DNA of 55,580 nt from Pleomorphomonas sp. (GTDB taxonomy: Bacteria > Pseudomonadota > Alphaproteobacteria > Rhizobiales > Pleomorphomonadaceae): assembly GCA_029976075.1 (NCBI GenBank), contig JARKNW010000147.1, forward strand, positions 1 to 55,580. The letters run 5' to 3'. Position numbers and translations under genes: made by a program. The notes under the pieces are model-generated. The model worked only from the letters and a program-made list of their open reading frames with translations. It made no database searches and was not told the DNA's origin. Shown here piece by piece: positions 35,001 to 45,660 of the stretch. How positions within the stretch are numbered: the stretch's first letter is position 1; every line of letters begins with the position of its first letter.

Positions 35001-38000
35001 GCGTTTCGGTGATCTGGCGGGCACGGCCGTCGAGCGCGTGGTCGATCAGCTCAATGCGGTTGTCGAGGGTGCCGGTCAGCGAATCCGCCTTGTCGGCGAA
35101 GGTGCGGGTGGCATCCTCGAGGCGCTTGCCGACGCTGCCGTCGAAGGCGGCGAGCTGGCCTTCCAGCGCCTCGCCGAAGCTGCCGGCGCGGCCTTCCAGC
35201 GAGGTGAGAACCGCCTGGGTACGGCCGTCCAGCGTCTCGACCAGAGCACCGGAGCGCTTGTCGAACTCGACGCCCAGTCGCTCGACGCGTTCGTCGATGA
35301 GGCCGGTGATGGCCCCGGAACGACCGGACAGCGTGGCTTCGAGCACCGTGGTACCTTCGGCAAGGGCGTTCTGGATGGTGAGGGTACGTTCGGCCAGTGC
35401 CGCTTCGATGCGGGCGATCTGCTCTTCGAGCGAACCGTCGAGCATCGAGGTCCGGCTGACCAGGCTTTCCACCAGCTCGGCAGCGCGGCCGTTGATGATC
35501 TCGTCCAGCACGCGGATGCGCTCGGCGAAGCTGACGGACATGCTGTCGGAGCGATCGTCGAGCAGGTTGGCGATCTGGCTGCCGGCGGCAAGAATGGTCT
35601 CGGCCACGCGCTCGCCACGGGCATTGACCGCACGGGCGATCTCGGCGCCGATGGTCGACAGACGCTCGGAGAACAGGCTGCCGCTGTCGGCAAGCAGCGT
35701 TTCCACCGACAGCGTGGCGCCGTCGATGATGCCGCGGATCGACGTGGTGCGGTCGTCCATCATGCGGGCGACTTCCTGGCCGGTCGCGGCGATGCGATCG
35801 GCAAGGTCGACGCCGTTGACGCTGATCGCGGTATGCACCGCTTCGCCGGTGACGGCGAGCTTGTTGACCAGATCGGTCCCGCGCTCGGTGATCGTCGAGG
35901 TGATGAGGTTGCCGGTCTGGTCGAGGCGGTCGGTGATTTCGCTGCCGCGGATCGACAGGTCGAGCAGCACGCCCTCGGAGGTCGAGCGCAGCGTCTCGTT
36001 GATGGTGTCGATCTTCTCTGCCATCGCCTTGGAGGCTTCGTCGGTCGTGCGGGCAACCTGCTCGCTGACGGCGAAGGCGCGCTGAGAGATGTCCTCGGCG
36101 AAGGACTGGCCGGAACGGGCCAGGGTCTCGTCGATCTCCTTGGTGCGCAGCGTGAGGTTTTCCTCGAGAGCGGCGACGGTTGTGTCGATCGAGAAGATGA
36201 TCGCGTCGCTACGATCGCGCAGCAGGGTCTCGAGCGAACCGGTGCGGCTGTCGAGAGTGGCGGAAATCTCCTGCGACCGCTCGGTGAGCACCTTGTCGAG
36301 ATTGTCGGTGCGGGTCAGCAGCTGGGTTTCCATGACCGAGGTCGAAGTGGCGACTGTCGAGACCAGCTCGTTGACACGGTGGCCGATGGTGCGGTCGAAA
36401 TTGGCGGACTGCTCGGCCAGCGTGGCGCCGAACAGCTCGGCGCGGGTCGCCAGCGTCTCTGCCAGCTCGTTGGTACGGCTCGAGATCGTCTGGTCGATCA
36501 GCTGCGTCTTGTCGGTCAGCTCGGCGCTGAGTTCGCCGGTGCGGGCCTCGATGGTGCTGGCAAGCTGGGCGGAACGCAGGGCGAGCGTGCTTTCCAGGGC
36601 TTCGCTCTTCTCGGTAAGGGCCGAGGAGAACTCGGCGGTGCGGGTCGACAGCGTCGTCCCGATTTCCTCGGCCTTCTCGCCAAGCGTCTTGCCGAGCTCG
36701 AAGGTACGGACCGACAGGGTCGACGAAAGCTCGTCGGACCGGGCCGCGATGGACGAGACGATTTCCTCGGTGCGGGCCGACAGCGTGAAGGCGATGTCGG
36801 CGGTACGATCGGTGATCGTCGAGGAAAGCTCTTCCGAGCGGGCGGCAAGGGTCGAAACCAGTTCCTCGGTGCGCGAAGCCAGCGTGAACGCCAGTTCGCC
36901 GGTGCCGTCGCTCAGGGCGGACGACAGGTCGGCGGCGCGGGTGGCGATGGTCGACACCAGCTCGTCGGAGCGCTTGGCGAGCTCGGCGCCCAGTTGCTCG
37001 GTTTCCTGACCGATGGAGCTGACCAGACGGCCGCCTTCCTCGGTGATGGTGCGCGTCAGCGCTTCGCTGCGGCTGGCAATTGCCTCGTTGACGGCAGTGC
37101 CGGTCTCGGCGAGGCCGCCGATCAGGCTCTCGCGCTCGGAACTCAAGGTTGCCAGGAAGTCGGCGCCACGCTTGGCCACCGTCTCGGTGACCGAGTTGCC
37201 GGCGGCTTCGAAGGCCAGAGCCAGTTCCTCGGCCTTGGACCCGAAGGTGCGGGTAACGTTGCGGCCGGTTTCGTCGATGCGGTTGGTGAGGAGATCGCCG
37301 GCGGTCCGCAGCTCTTCCGAAAGGTTCTGATGCGCGCCGGAAATCGCTGTCCGCGCCTTCTCGGCGTTGGCGATCACGCTTTCGCGCTGGTTGACCAGTT
37401 CCTCGACCAGACCGCGGATGCGCAGCTCGTTCTCGGCGTAGGAGCGCTCGAGTGACGACACCTCGTTATGGACCAGAACTTCGAGTTCGCTGGCACGAGC
37501 CAGCGCACGCTCGATGCCGTCGCCCATGGCGGCGACTTCGCGCCGGATGGCCTGTCCGACGGTAACGACGTTTTCCTTGGCGGAGACCTCGGGCTCGGCC
37601 AGCTTGATCGCCACTTCCGTGAGCGAGCGGGCGGCAAGCCGCAGATCCTGGGCGCGCCAGATCATGGTGGCGATGGCAAAGAACAGTACGACCGGCGCAA
37701 TGATGCCGCCGAGAAGGGCGAAGCCGTCGGGGCGTGCAAACAGAACGGACGGTTGGGCCAGTACCGCGAAATCACCGAAGGCGGCGCGGGCGACATAGAA
37801 GCCGCCGGCCACCCAGACGACGGACGCGAAGAGCGCGATCCAGAAGGGCAGGGCCGATGGGCGCCGCTGCATCTGATAAAGCAGCGTGGCAACGGAGCGA
37901 CGGTCGTCGTTGGCAGGTGCACGACCTGGGCGCGCGGAAGCGCGCGGCGTATCGATGGGATCGGAGATCGGCTGCCGCGCCGGGGTATCCGCACCTTCCG

Positions 38001-38124
38001 TGAAGGTATCTTGATCGGGCGATTTCGGCGCATCGGCCGAGACGCCGAAGTCGATCTTCAGAGCCTCTTCGACAGCGGAGAGTGCGGCCTCTGCCGGATC
38101 CGATGCCTTGGTGCTTTTTACCAT
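32026..38124 (-). CDS. Giant apolipoprotein-like coiled-coil protein, growth pole ring type (GPR/RgsE-like)
   Basis: 2032 residues from the ATG at 38124 (GAGGG just upstream). An acidic, proline-containing cytoplasmic N-terminus (1-90) precedes two membrane helices (about 94-113 and 135-156). From residue 292 to about 1545 the chain is an unbroken series of about 114 11-residue repeats with consensus xTLxxRxxELx. A further helical part follows, then a proline/arginine-rich linker (about 1810-1900) and a conserved C-terminal domain (1919-2032, [16 protein letters not shown]...). Size, membrane anchors and repeat type match Agrobacterium GPR and Sinorhizobium RgsE, which form a ring at the growing pole and are needed for polar growth. 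Often annotated kinesin-like. Confidence 0.85.
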   Translation of the reverse strand: MVKSTKASDPAEAALSAVEEALKIDFGVSADAPKSPDQDTFTEGADTPARQPISDPIDTPRASARPGRAPANDDRRSVATLLYQMQRRPSALPFWIALFASVVWVAGGFYVARAAFGDFAVLAQPSVLFARPDGFALLGGIIAPVVLFFAIATMIWRAQDLRLAARSLTEVAIKLAEPEVSAKENVVTVGQAIRREVAAMGDGIERALARASELEVLVHNEVSSLERSYAENELRIRGLVEELVNQRESVIANAEKARTAISGAHQNLSEELRTAGDLLTNRIDETGRNVTRTFGSKAEELALAFEAAGNSVTETVAKRGADFLATLSSERESLIGGLAETGTAVNEAIASRSEALTRTITEEGGRLVSSIGQETEQLGAELAKRSDELVSTIATRAADLSSALSDGTGELAFTLASRTEELVSTLAARSEELSSTITDRTADIAFTLSARTEEIVSSIAARSDELSSTLSVRTFELGKTLGEKAEEIGTTLSTRTAEFSSALTEKSEALESTLALRSAQLASTIEARTGELSAELTDKTQLIDQTISSRTNELAETLATRAELFGATLAEQSANFDRTIGHRVNELVSTVATSTSVMETQLLTRTDNLDKVLTERSQEISATLDSRTGSLETLLRDRSDAIIFSIDTTVAALEENLTLRTKEIDETLARSGQSFAEDISQRAFAVSEQVARTTDEASKAMAEKIDTINETLRSTSEGVLLDLSIRGSEITDRLDQTGNLITSTITERGTDLVNKLAVTGEAVHTAISVNGVDLADRIAATGQEVARMMDDRTTSIRGIIDGATLSVETLLADSGSLFSERLSTIGAEIARAVNARGERVAETILAAGSQIANLLDDRSDSMSVSFAERIRVLDEIINGRAAELVESLVSRTSMLDGSLEEQIARIEAALAERTLTIQNALAEGTTVLEATLSGRSGAITGLIDERVERLGVEFDKRSGALVETLDGRTQAVLTSLEGRAGSFGEALEGQLAAFDGSVGKRLEDATRTFADKADSLTGTLDNRIELIDHALDGRARQITETLMARTRDLAQAFSAGQSEMVDAIEGRLDAVGRSLQRKTEEFTETLADKVAEINVSLGSKVFEVAETLDSRASSLEVSLTQRLASIVDMLGSQTETAREELARALINAAAVLQKESARAREDLTGSVEAAADKLRTEANRAKAIVTEAMAAIATEMETGSVRARDVVSSVLEGMSERLAGESEQVRSVVVAAIDGAANRLAAEGENTSMAVSQSLAGAEDRLASLRNETHGTLNELISTLSDVLSTESQKARENVYEAITAVEGRLVGESERVRDTIIGSVEDVTGRMAAESEKARAGLIGAIDEVTDRLSEETARARSNLIGSAEAVTGRIAGETERSSEILAAAIASATERLADATRDLEGVLNARTDAAASAMDSRAEKVVDLVTRRMAELAELVDGRGGDLANAFLSGTRALDEAVGSRGEEVAGMVRNAASDVLAALAKGGEGVSRAITQRGNDAAEALKQATLSLMATFDDQGRDIVQSLDDTTTRVKTDVVAVLEQVDTANRGLRSLVDQAAGNLARIERGLEQQTGDLRLALERVVADTTASSNTVAETTDVLRDVSRTVLSDIGTIATSLAEQTGDLQSSARALSSVGGTLQGVIGDRLSALDGVVSTLQERTETMSESLQSIASQIQDTLSNAERRARDVGYQLARNAETAMNGVTQQLEQLSVNAEEEGRKTQGTIERVRGELISEINSSIGSAVDRFAGATEEMRKATRAVGRELEQIREDLSRGVLDLPEETSQHTAAMRRVVSEQIRALNELSEIVSRQLPGESVAEVPVRAQASAQASVSSRSLPAQKPSQPAAEAPRAFSRQPANQPPRPAVAERRQETRQPATDDRGERASGWISDLLRRVSDDDGSAPRLPSSDRGSKGGNPLDGLGSLTSDIARAIDPDAYADLWDRYRRGDSNVFTRRVYTLQGQQTFDEVRRRYGREADFREAVDRYIDHFSSLYEEAVQKDPNGRLAENYLTSDTGKVYTLLAHASGKLG
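33490..37251 (-). repeat. About 114 tandem 11-residue (33-bp) repeats in the GPR-like protein
   Basis: Reading the protein in steps of 11 from residue 292 gives an unbroken register, e.g. [44 protein letters not shown]. Position 3 is hydrophobic in nearly every unit, position 6 often arginine, position 10 hydrophobic. In the stretch 33952-34743 the units pair into 22-residue super-repeats (such as [11 protein letters not shown] + [11 protein letters not shown]). The phase does not slip over some 1250 residues. Confidence 0.85.
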
Positions 38125-38803
38125 GATACCCTCATGTCCGCATACTTGGTGCCGGACAACTCCGAGAGCGTACTCCCGGTTGCCGTCCCGGTCGAACCGT
38201 GCCCTCGCCTGGCCGAGGCTGGTGGCACGAACTCGGGCTTTCCCGGCCGCCTTACCGCCCTGGAAGGGACGGCAATGGCTACGCTGGCCAAGGATTGCCT
38301 ATTAAAACGTAATGGCACAACAGGCCCTTCCGGACAAGGAAAGCTCCCCCGGAGGCCGATATTGTTAACAAGCCGCTAATAGGCGCTGCACATTATTATT
38401 CATCTTCCGGTTGTTATTTTCGGACCCGAAGGTGGATGTTTTAACTGGTCGCCAAACCTCATCCATCGACGCGTGCGTCGCGGACCAAGGCAGCTGGATG
38501 CCGGGCGGACACAGTCAAGACACTAGTCCTTCGACTTGAATATTGGCTTAAAACATATGGTTACCATCCGGCCCGGCAGGCAGTGGTATCATCGGGCCGG
38601 ATCCCTTGAGTCCTTTCGCGCTTGGCTTGAAATGGCCGGGTCGTTCTTCACTTCGACAACAGGCTGGGATTGCAACGGGCGAATTAACCATATCTTCAGA
38701 ATTCCGGCCCCACCTCGGAGGAAATGGGACGTCATCGGGCCCCATCCCAGCCCGGTCCGAGCGATGTGCCGGCCGTCTCGAAGGGGGCAGGAAGGCGATA
38801 GCG
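38125..38803. other. Long intergenic region between GPR-like and Hpt-like genes
   Basis: About 680 bases between divergent genes. It has AT-rich patches near 38360-38400 and 38535-38560, plausible promoters for the GPR-like gene and the Hpt-like gene. Open frames here lack ribosome sites and family features. I see no RNA gene or clear operator. Confidence 0.45.
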
Positions 38804-39145
38804 ATGAGTGACAAAGAGCAAAATGGGGGAGCTCCCATCGATCTGCGGCACCTTGCCGAGCAGACCTTCGGCAGTGCCGAACTCGAAGCCGAAGTGCTGC
38901 GCCTGTTCCTTGCCCAGAGCCGTGACTGCCTCGATCGCCTGAACGCGACGCTCGATGCGCGCACCGCTCATCTCCTGCTGGGTTCGGCACGCGGCATCGG
39001 GGCGACGGCGGTAGCTACCGCGGCAGCCGAACTTGAAGCCAGACTGTTGCGCGGTGGCGATGGCCGGGACGAACTTGCCCGACTGAAGAAAGCGGTAGCC
39101 GGCGCCAACGCCTTTATCGAGGTTCGTCTGGGCGCCGGGGGTTGA
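38804..39145 (+). CDS. Hpt-like histidine phosphotransfer domain protein lacking the conserved lysine
   Basis: 113 residues from the ATG at 38804, with GGAAGG about eight bases upstream. The helical body LAEQTFGSAELEAEVLRLFLAQ and the segment TAHLLLGSARGIGATAVATAAAELEA align with Hpt domains, whose usual motif is AHxLKGSARxIGA. Histidine is kept at residue 56, but the lysine three places later is leucine (residue 59). The phospho-accepting histidine may still work, or the protein may have become a non-catalytic binder. It is divergent from the GPR-like gene. Confidence 0.72.
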   Translation: MSDKEQNGGAPIDLRHLAEQTFGSAELEAEVLRLFLAQSRDCLDRLNATLDARTAHLLLGSARGIGATAVATAAAELEARLLRGGDGRDELARLKKAVAGANAFIEVRLGAGG

Positions 39146-39679
<534 letters not shown>

Positions 39680-39840
39680 AGGAAGCCGTCGGCGCCGTTA
39701 GCCTTAATTTACAGTTTAGATTGCCTCCAATTGGCGAGCGAAACTAAAGTTGAGCTCACCCATGGACTTTCGCCGTGGGATTATCGTGGCAGCATGGCCG
39801 GACCGGTTCCGGCATGCGGGCAGCGAATTGGAGCGATGCC

Positions 39841-40986
39841 ATGCGCATGAAGGCACTCGACGGCTGGAGAGGGTTAGGGGCGCTCGCCGTTTGCTTTATT
39901 CACCTGCAACTCAATGGCTACCTGACTTCGGCCCCGTCGACAGACTCCTGGACGCTGGCGGTCGATTTCTTCTTCGTGCTCTCCGGTTTCGTCATCGCTC
40001 GCGTCTACGCCGACGACCTGATCGACGGCGAGCGGGTGCTGGTGTTCGCGGTTCGGCGTCTCGGCCGTCTGTGGCCGCTGCACCTCTCCATGCTGGTTCT
40101 GTTCGTCCTTGTCGAACTCGCCAAGCTGGCGCTCGAGCGCGAGACCGGCTTTTCTTCGGAAAACGCGCCGTTTTCGGCGGCGCGCGACCCGTCCGACATT
40201 GTGCCGATCGCGCTGTTTCTACAGACGGTCCGCCTCGGCCCCGAGCTGACCTGGAACTTCCCCAGCTGGAGTATCTCGGCCGAGATCTGGACCTATGCCG
40301 TGTTTGCCCTGGTCGCTTTCGGCACGGTCGGTCGCCCCGGTCGCCGCGCGGCAGTTGCCGGCGCCATTGCCCTGGCGGCCTGGATCACTCTTCTTGTGGA
40401 CGTGACCGGACGGGGCATGATCAGCACCGATTTGTTCGGCATCGTCCGCTGTTTCCTCGGGTTCTTTTCCGGCGTGGTAGCCGAGTGGCTGCACCGGCGG
40501 GGAACGTTCCGCGCGCTTGCCGACGGTGGGGCCGAGATCCCGACGGCCATGGCTGGCCTCGCGCTGGTCTGGATGACCGCCTATGTCCCTGAGGCGCGTT
40601 ATGCCGCGCCTCTCGTGTTCCTCGCCTTGGTGTCCTCCCACGCCAGCGATCGCGGCCCGTTATCGCGCTTCATGGCCACATGGCCGATGCAGTGGCTGGG
40701 CAGGCTTTCCTACTCTGTCTATCTCACCCATCTGTTCCTGGTCGCTTACGTCGTTCCGCGCCTGTCACAGATCATCGACCGGCTGGTGCCGAACCATCTG
40801 GCCCTGCGTGAAGGCATCGTGGCGGCGATCTACATCGCCTTGGTGATGGCCTTCTCGCTGGTAACTTGGCGCTTCATCGAGCTGCCGGGCCAGCGCCTTG
40901 CATCAAGGATCGCCAGCCGGCTTCGTTCCTCTCAGACGTTGAGCAGCAGATACTCGCGCTCCCAGCTGGAGATCACGCGGTTGTAG
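39841..40986 (+). CDS. Acyltransferase 3 family membrane protein (OafA/YrhL-like)
   Basis: 381 residues from the ATG at 39841, with GGAG eight bases upstream. The N-terminal LDGWRGLGALAVCFIHLQLNGY carries the arginine and histidine typical of acyltransferase 3. About ten hydrophobic helices follow, with LDxxFFxLSGFV-like DFFFVLSGFVIARVYADD and FPSWSISAEIWTY. These enzymes O-acylate surface polysaccharides, lipid A sugars or similar. The last 55 bases overlap the 3' end of the converging glutamine-synthetase-like gene, so the C-terminal tail after FIELPGQRL may be a read-through extension. Confidence 0.88.
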   Translation: MRMKALDGWRGLGALAVCFIHLQLNGYLTSAPSTDSWTLAVDFFFVLSGFVIARVYADDLIDGERVLVFAVRRLGRLWPLHLSMLVLFVLVELAKLALERETGFSSENAPFSAARDPSDIVPIALFLQTVRLGPELTWNFPSWSISAEIWTYAVFALVAFGTVGRPGRRAAVAGAIALAAWITLLVDVTGRGMISTDLFGIVRCFLGFFSGVVAEWLHRRGTFRALADGGAEIPTAMAGLALVWMTAYVPEARYAAPLVFLALVSSHASDRGPLSRFMATWPMQWLGRLSYSVYLTHLFLVAYVVPRLSQIIDRLVPNHLALREGIVAAIYIALVMAFSLVTWRFIELPGQRLASRIASRLRSSQTLSSRYSRSQLEITRL

Positions 40987-42311
40987 AGGCGCAGCTCGAG
41001 CTGCTTGACGTCGATGTAGGCTTCGACGAAACGGGCACCGAGCACGGCTTTCAGGCGCTCGCACTCGCCAAGCTCGATCAGGGCGTCCGACAGGTGAATG
41101 GGCAGGGTGACGCCGAGCGTCTTGGCGTCGACCGTCACCACCTCGTCCGGCTCTATCTTGTCCTCGAGGCCGATCAGGCCGCAGGCCAGCGTCGTCGCCA
41201 TGGCGATATAGGGGTTGCTGTCGGCGCCGATCACCCGGTTCTCGACGCGGCGCGACTCCGGACCGGAGTCCGGCACGCGCAGGCCGCAGGTGCGGTTGTC
41301 GCGCCCCCAGTGAACATTGATCGGCGCGTCGCTCTCGAGGCGGATGCGGCGGTAGCTGTTCACGTTGGGGCAGAACAGGCTCATCGATTTCGGAACGTAG
41401 CGCTGCAGGCCGCCGATGTAGTGATGCAACTGGTCGGTATCGCTGCCGTCGGGATCGGCGAAGATGTTGCGACCATCGGCCACGCGGACCACCGACTGAT
41501 GGATATGGGTGGCCGACCCGGGCATCTCCTGGTGCGGCATGGCCATGAAGGTGGCGACCATGCCGAACTTGCGGGCGGCAAGGCGGGCGGTGCGCTTGAA
41601 CAGGAAGGTCTGGTCGGCGAGTTCGATCGGGTCGCCGTGGCGGAAGTTCATTTCGAGCTGGGCCGGTCCCGCCTCGTGCGCCATGGTGGCGATCTCGATG
41701 CGCGAGGCCTCGCAATAGTCGTACATCTGGTTGACGACGTGGTCGTAGTCGTTGGCGTGCTCGATGCCGTAGGCCTGGCTGCCGCTTTCCTTGCGGCCGG
41801 AAAGACCGATCGGCACTTCCAGCGGCAAGTCGGGATCGTCGTTCTGGCCCGTCAGGTAGAACTCGACTTCCGGCGCGACCACCGGGCGGATGCCGCGAGC
41901 GGCGTAAAGCTCGGTCACGTGGCGCAAGACGGAGCGCGGCGCGAAGTCGACGAGGCGGCCGTCGGCAAAGTGGCAGTCGCAGATCACCTGAGCCGTCGGC
42001 TCGTCATACCAGGGCACCAGACGCAGGGTTGCGAGATCGGGGATGCAGCGGATGTCGCGGTCGAGCGGATTGACGATCTTGCTCTCGACGGCACTGTCGC
42101 CGGTCACCGCTTGGAAGAACACGAATTCCGGCAGCCGCACGCCGGCGTCGATGATGCGAATGAAATCCTCGCGCGGTACGATCTTGCCGCGCATGATGCC
42201 GTTCATGTCCGGAATGATGCACTCGACCTCGTTGATGCGACGGTCGCGGAGCCAGTGGATAGCGTCAGCCTGGTTTGAAAAGCGCGGCGCGACGTCCGAA
42301 GCGGTAGGCAT
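40932..42311 (-). CDS. Glutamine synthetase family protein (possibly gamma-glutamylpolyamine synthetase)
   Basis: 459 residues from the ATG at 42311, with GAGGA eight bases upstream. GS fold motifs are present: DMNGIMRGKIVP, PEVEFYLTG, HEAGPAQLEMNF, GSATHIHQSV and VENRVIGADSNPYIAMA. The sequence lacks the tyrosine adenylylation region of true GlnA and looks like the GlnA-related enzymes that glutamylate amines (PuuA type) in rhizobia. The amine substrate cannot be determined. Convergent with the acyltransferase gene and divergent from sixA. Confidence 0.88.
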   Translation of the reverse strand: MPTASDVAPRFSNQADAIHWLRDRRINEVECIIPDMNGIMRGKIVPREDFIRIIDAGVRLPEFVFFQAVTGDSAVESKIVNPLDRDIRCIPDLATLRLVPWYDEPTAQVICDCHFADGRLVDFAPRSVLRHVTELYAARGIRPVVAPEVEFYLTGQNDDPDLPLEVPIGLSGRKESGSQAYGIEHANDYDHVVNQMYDYCEASRIEIATMAHEAGPAQLEMNFRHGDPIELADQTFLFKRTARLAARKFGMVATFMAMPHQEMPGSATHIHQSVVRVADGRNIFADPDGSDTDQLHHYIGGLQRYVPKSMSLFCPNVNSYRRIRLESDAPINVHWGRDNRTCGLRVPDSGPESRRVENRVIGADSNPYIAMATTLACGLIGLEDKIEPDEVVTVDAKTLGVTLPIHLSDALIELGECERLKAVLGARFVEAYIDVKQLELRLYNRVISSWEREYLLLNV

Positions 42312-42460
42312 GAAATAATCCTCGACGATCCGGACCGACAGAGTTTGCAAGCCCGACGGAATGCAACAGATCGTCGGGGCGGCGTCGGCAGCCCGGAATC
42401 AGGTTAGAATGATTAGACATTACGCCAAGTCCGGCGCGATGGGAGTCCCGGAGCCCGCCC

Positions 42461-42988
42461 ATGCCACGTCTTTTTCTTCTCCGCCACGCCAAGTCGCCGC
42501 CGGCCGTCGCCGGCCAGAAGGATTTCGACCGGCCGCTTGCCGACCGGGGCAGGGCGGCCATGCCGCCGGTCGGTCGCTACATGGTCAAGGAGGCCTACGT
42601 ACCAGACCTCGTTCTCTGTTCCCCATCGGCGCGGACGCGCGAGACATTCGAGGAGCTGAGGCCGTTTCTGCCGGATCATGTCGCCGTCGACTATGTGCGC
42701 GAACTCTATGAAGCCTCGCTCAACACCATGCTCAAGGTCATCGCCAGCCATGCCGACAGTTCCGAACGGCTGCTGGTCGTCGGGCACAACCCCTCGATCC
42801 ACCGGCTTGCGGCGACGCTGCCGGGCGAGGGCGACCCGGCCTTGCTCGCCGACATCGAAGCGAAATTTTCCACCGCCTCGCTGGCAGTCATCGATTTCCC
42901 TGTCAGTTGGCGGGAAGTTCGGCCGGAGAGCGGGCGGCTCGTGGCCTTCATGACGCCGGCCGATCTTGGTGGTCCCTCTGGAGACTAG
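42461..42988 (+). CDS. SixA-like phosphohistidine phosphatase
   Basis: 175 residues. The catalytic LFLLRHAKS at the N-terminus is the RHG variant of SixA. CSPSARTRETFEEL (second arginine) and LLVVGHNPSIHRLA (second histidine) complete the histidine phosphatase fold. SixA removes phosphate from phosphohistidine, for example on ArcB or phosphotransferase proteins. It stands alone. A 7-bp hairpin (43000-43017, GCCCGGA with TCCGGGC) follows without a T tract. Confidence 0.88.
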   Translation: MPRLFLLRHAKSPPAVAGQKDFDRPLADRGRAAMPPVGRYMVKEAYVPDLVLCSPSARTRETFEELRPFLPDHVAVDYVRELYEASLNTMLKVIASHADSSERLLVVGHNPSIHRLAATLPGEGDPALLADIEAKFSTASLAVIDFPVSWREVRPESGRLVAFMTPADLGGPSGD

Positions 42989-43162
42989 AAGTCACCGGCG
43001 CCCGGACCTATCCGGGCTGCCACACCACGCCCTTGTATGCGCATCGGGCTTTCCGAAAACCGGAGCCCCCTTTTCCGTCTGTTGTTCCGGGCCATTGTGA
43101 CGGCGCGGGTCATGCCTACATAGAGGCCGCGGCGCCTTTCGCGCCAGAGGTCTGACGAGGTC

Positions 43163-44626
43163 GTGAGCTTCACCACGCTTTCCGACGAGGCGCGTATCGC
43201 CTTCGACAACATGACCGATTTTGCCTGGAGCCTCGGTTCGCCGTCGCTCAGGCTTGGTGTCACCGGGCTGTCGCGTGCCGGCAAGACCGTGTTCATCACG
43301 GCGCTGATCCACAATCTGACGCATGGCGGCCGACTGCCGATGTTCGAGCCCTGGCGCTCCGGTCGTCTGCATGGCGCCGATATCCGGCCGCAGCTTCATC
43401 CCGACGTCCCGACCTTCGATTATCGCGGTCATGTGCGCAAGCTGACCGACACGCGCGTCTGGCCGGAATCGACGCGGCAGATTTCCGAGCTGCGTCTCAC
43501 CATCGCCTACGAGAGCGCCAGCTTTCTCGGGCGGTCGCTGGGGCGGGGCAAGCTCGACCTCGATATCGTCGACTATCCCGGCGAGTGGCTTCTCGACCTG
43601 CCGCTTCTCTCAAAAGACTATCGCGCCTTTTGCCGCGAGACGATGGAACGGGCGCGGGAGCCCCGGCGGACCGCCATCGCGGCCGATTGGCTTGCCCACA
43701 CCTCCGGCATCGATCCGCAAGGGCCGGCCGACGACGAGGCGGCCGGGCGCCTGCACGAGTTGTTCTCCGCCTATCTGGCCGCGGCGCGTGGTGGCAGTCT
43801 GGCGCTCTCGATGGTGCCTCCCGGCCGCTTCCTGATGCCTGGAGATCTCGCGGGTTCGCCGGCGCTGACTTTCTCCCCGCTGGAGCTGCCGGAGACCGGC
43901 GAAGCGCCGAACGACAGTCTCTGGGCGTTGATGGAAAGCCGCTTTGAAGCCTACAAGGACGTTGTCGTCAGGCCGTTCTTTCGCACCCATTTTGCCCGTC
44001 TCGACCGTCAGGTGGTATTGGTCGACGTTCTCTCGGCGCTCAACGGAGGCCGCGAGGCGCTGCTGGACCTCGAGGTCGCGCTCGGCGAGATCCTCGCCTG
44101 CTTCCGTCCTGGGCACTCCTCCTGGCTCGGTCAGGTGCTGACGCGCCGCATCGATCGCATCCTGTTTGCCGCCACCAAGGCCGATCATCTCCACCACGCG
44201 AGCCACGACCGTCTGGAGCTCATTCTTCGCCGTCTCACTGACCGGGCGATTGCCCGCGCCTCGTTTTCCGGCGCCGAGGTGGATGTGAAGGCGCTCGCCG
44301 CCGTTCGCGCAACGCGCGAGGCAACGGTGCGGCGCAATGGCGAGAGCCTGCCGTGCATTCTCGGCGTGCCGCAGGAGGGCGAGCTCCTCGACGACCATCT
44401 CTACGATGGCAAGGAAGAGATCGCCCTGTTCCCAGGCGATCTGCCCGAGAACCCGCAGGCGTTGTTCCGAACGCCGGAGATCGACGAACCGGATTTCGGC
44501 ACGTTGCGTTTCCTGCGCTTCCGCCCGCCGCCGGTGGAAGTGACGGCCGAGGGCGTCAGTCTGTCGCTGCCGCACATCCGCCTCGATCGAGCCCTGGACT
44601 TCCTGATCGGAGATCGCCTGGCATGA
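43163..44626 (+). CDS. ycjX: YcjX-family (DUF463) P-loop NTPase
   Basis: 487 residues from a GTG at 43163. The P-loop TGLSRAGKTVFITALIHNL is the hallmark of YcjX/StpA-like GTPases. IVDYPGEWLLDLPLL is the probable Walker B/G3 region, and FAATKADHLHH the base-recognition (TKxD) motif. YcjX proteins are stress-associated in enterobacteria, but their role is unknown. The stop overlaps the ycjF-like start by ATGA, so the two proteins are made as a pair. Confidence 0.92.
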   Translation: MSFTTLSDEARIAFDNMTDFAWSLGSPSLRLGVTGLSRAGKTVFITALIHNLTHGGRLPMFEPWRSGRLHGADIRPQLHPDVPTFDYRGHVRKLTDTRVWPESTRQISELRLTIAYESASFLGRSLGRGKLDLDIVDYPGEWLLDLPLLSKDYRAFCRETMERAREPRRTAIAADWLAHTSGIDPQGPADDEAAGRLHELFSAYLAAARGGSLALSMVPPGRFLMPGDLAGSPALTFSPLELPETGEAPNDSLWALMESRFEAYKDVVVRPFFRTHFARLDRQVVLVDVLSALNGGREALLDLEVALGEILACFRPGHSSWLGQVLTRRIDRILFAATKADHLHHASHDRLELILRRLTDRAIARASFSGAEVDVKALAAVRATREATVRRNGESLPCILGVPQEGELLDDHLYDGKEEIALFPGDLPENPQALFRTPEIDEPDFGTLRFLRFRPPPVEVTAEGVSLSLPHIRLDRALDFLIGDRLA

Positions 44627-45618
44627 CACGCCGCCCCACCGCCTTCGATCTGACGGCCGACGATGTCAGCCATGTTCGCCCCGGCGAGACGCCGCTCGCG
44701 GATGCTGCCGTCATCGTTGAGGAGGCGGCGGAGACGGACGATCTGCCCGTGCCGCTTCTTCCCGTCCGCAGGCGCTTTTCCTGGTCGAGGCTGTTCTTCA
44801 GCGCGGTTGCCGGCATCCTGTCGCTGGCGATCGGGCTTTGGCTCGATCAACTGGTCCGCGAGCTTTTTGCCCGTGAGGACTGGCTGGGCTGGCTGGCGAT
44901 CGGCCTGATTGCCGTTGCGCTCATCGCCGTCGTTGCCATCGTTGCCCGTGAAGTGGCGGGGCTGATCTGGCTGAGGCGCATCGACCGCATGCGGCGGCGT
45001 GCCGATCTGGCCGCCGCACGTGACGACCGGCCGGAGGCCGAGGCGGTGGTGGGCGAGCTCATCACGCTTTATGCCGACCGTGTCGATCTCGCGCCCGGCC
45101 GGCGGGCCACGGAAGCCCGAGCCGACGACGTCATCGACGGTCGCGACCGTCTGGTGCTGGCCGAAGCCGATCTTCTGGCTCCGCTCGACGCCGCGGCTCG
45201 CCGGCTCGTATCCGACGCCGCCGCACGCGTGTCGGTGGTGACGGCGGTATCGCCGCGCGCCGCCGTCGACGTCATCTTCGTCATTGTGGCGACGCTGGGC
45301 CTCATCCGTCGTCTCGCCGCCCTCTACGGGGGACGACCGGGCTTCATCGGCCTTGCCCGACTGACACGCCTCGTCCTGACCCATCTGGCCGTCACCGGTT
45401 CGATCGCCGTGGGGGACGGGTTGGCGCAGCAGTTGATCGGGCACGGCCTGGCTGCCAAGCTGTCGGCTCGCCTCGGCGAAGGCGTGATCAATGGCCTTCT
45501 GACGGCCCGCGTCGGCGTGGCTGCCATCGATGTCTGCCGGCCGTTGCCCTTCCTCGAACGTCGGCGGCCGCAGATCTCCGAAATCATGGCCGGCATTCGT
45601 GCGCCAAGCGCCAAATAA
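44623..45618 (+). CDS. ycjF: YcjF-family (DUF697 / TIGR01620) membrane protein
   Basis: 331 residues. A hydrophilic N-terminus (1-55) is followed by two membrane helices (about 60-80 and 88-110, LAIGLIAVALIAVVAIVA). The C-terminal DUF697 region (about 190-330) contains SPRAAVDVIFVIVATLGLIRRLA. It overlaps ycjX and probably forms a membrane complex with it. A hairpin downstream (45637-45660) lacks a T tract. Confidence 0.9.
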   Translation: MTRRPTAFDLTADDVSHVRPGETPLADAAVIVEEAAETDDLPVPLLPVRRRFSWSRLFFSAVAGILSLAIGLWLDQLVRELFAREDWLGWLAIGLIAVALIAVVAIVAREVAGLIWLRRIDRMRRRADLAAARDDRPEAEAVVGELITLYADRVDLAPGRRATEARADDVIDGRDRLVLAEADLLAPLDAAARRLVSDAAARVSVVTAVSPRAAVDVIFVIVATLGLIRRLAALYGGRPGFIGLARLTRLVLTHLAVTGSIAVGDGLAQQLIGHGLAAKLSARLGEGVINGLLTARVGVAAIDVCRPLPFLERRRPQISEIMAGIRAPSAK

Positions 45619-45636
45619 TGCCGGGTAGACCGGTTT

Positions 45637-45660
45637 GGCCCGGCAAAACCTGCCGGGGCC
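45637..45660 (+). terminator. Weak hairpin after ycjF
   Basis: GGCCCGGCA and TGCCGGGGCC pair with one bulge around the loop AAACC. No T run follows, so termination would be inefficient or Rho-dependent. Confidence 0.3.

Noticed and set aside
33490..37251. CRISPR-like or satellite DNA interpretation of the 33-bp periodicity
   Set aside because: The repeats are degenerate at DNA level and lie in one continuous reading frame with a clear protein consensus.
33607..37455. A 1282-codon open frame on the plus strand opposite the giant coiled-coil gene
   Set aside because: Its sequence is a low-complexity mirror of the 33-bp repeats, with no ribosome site or family features. Stop codons are simply rare opposite this GC-rich repetitive gene.
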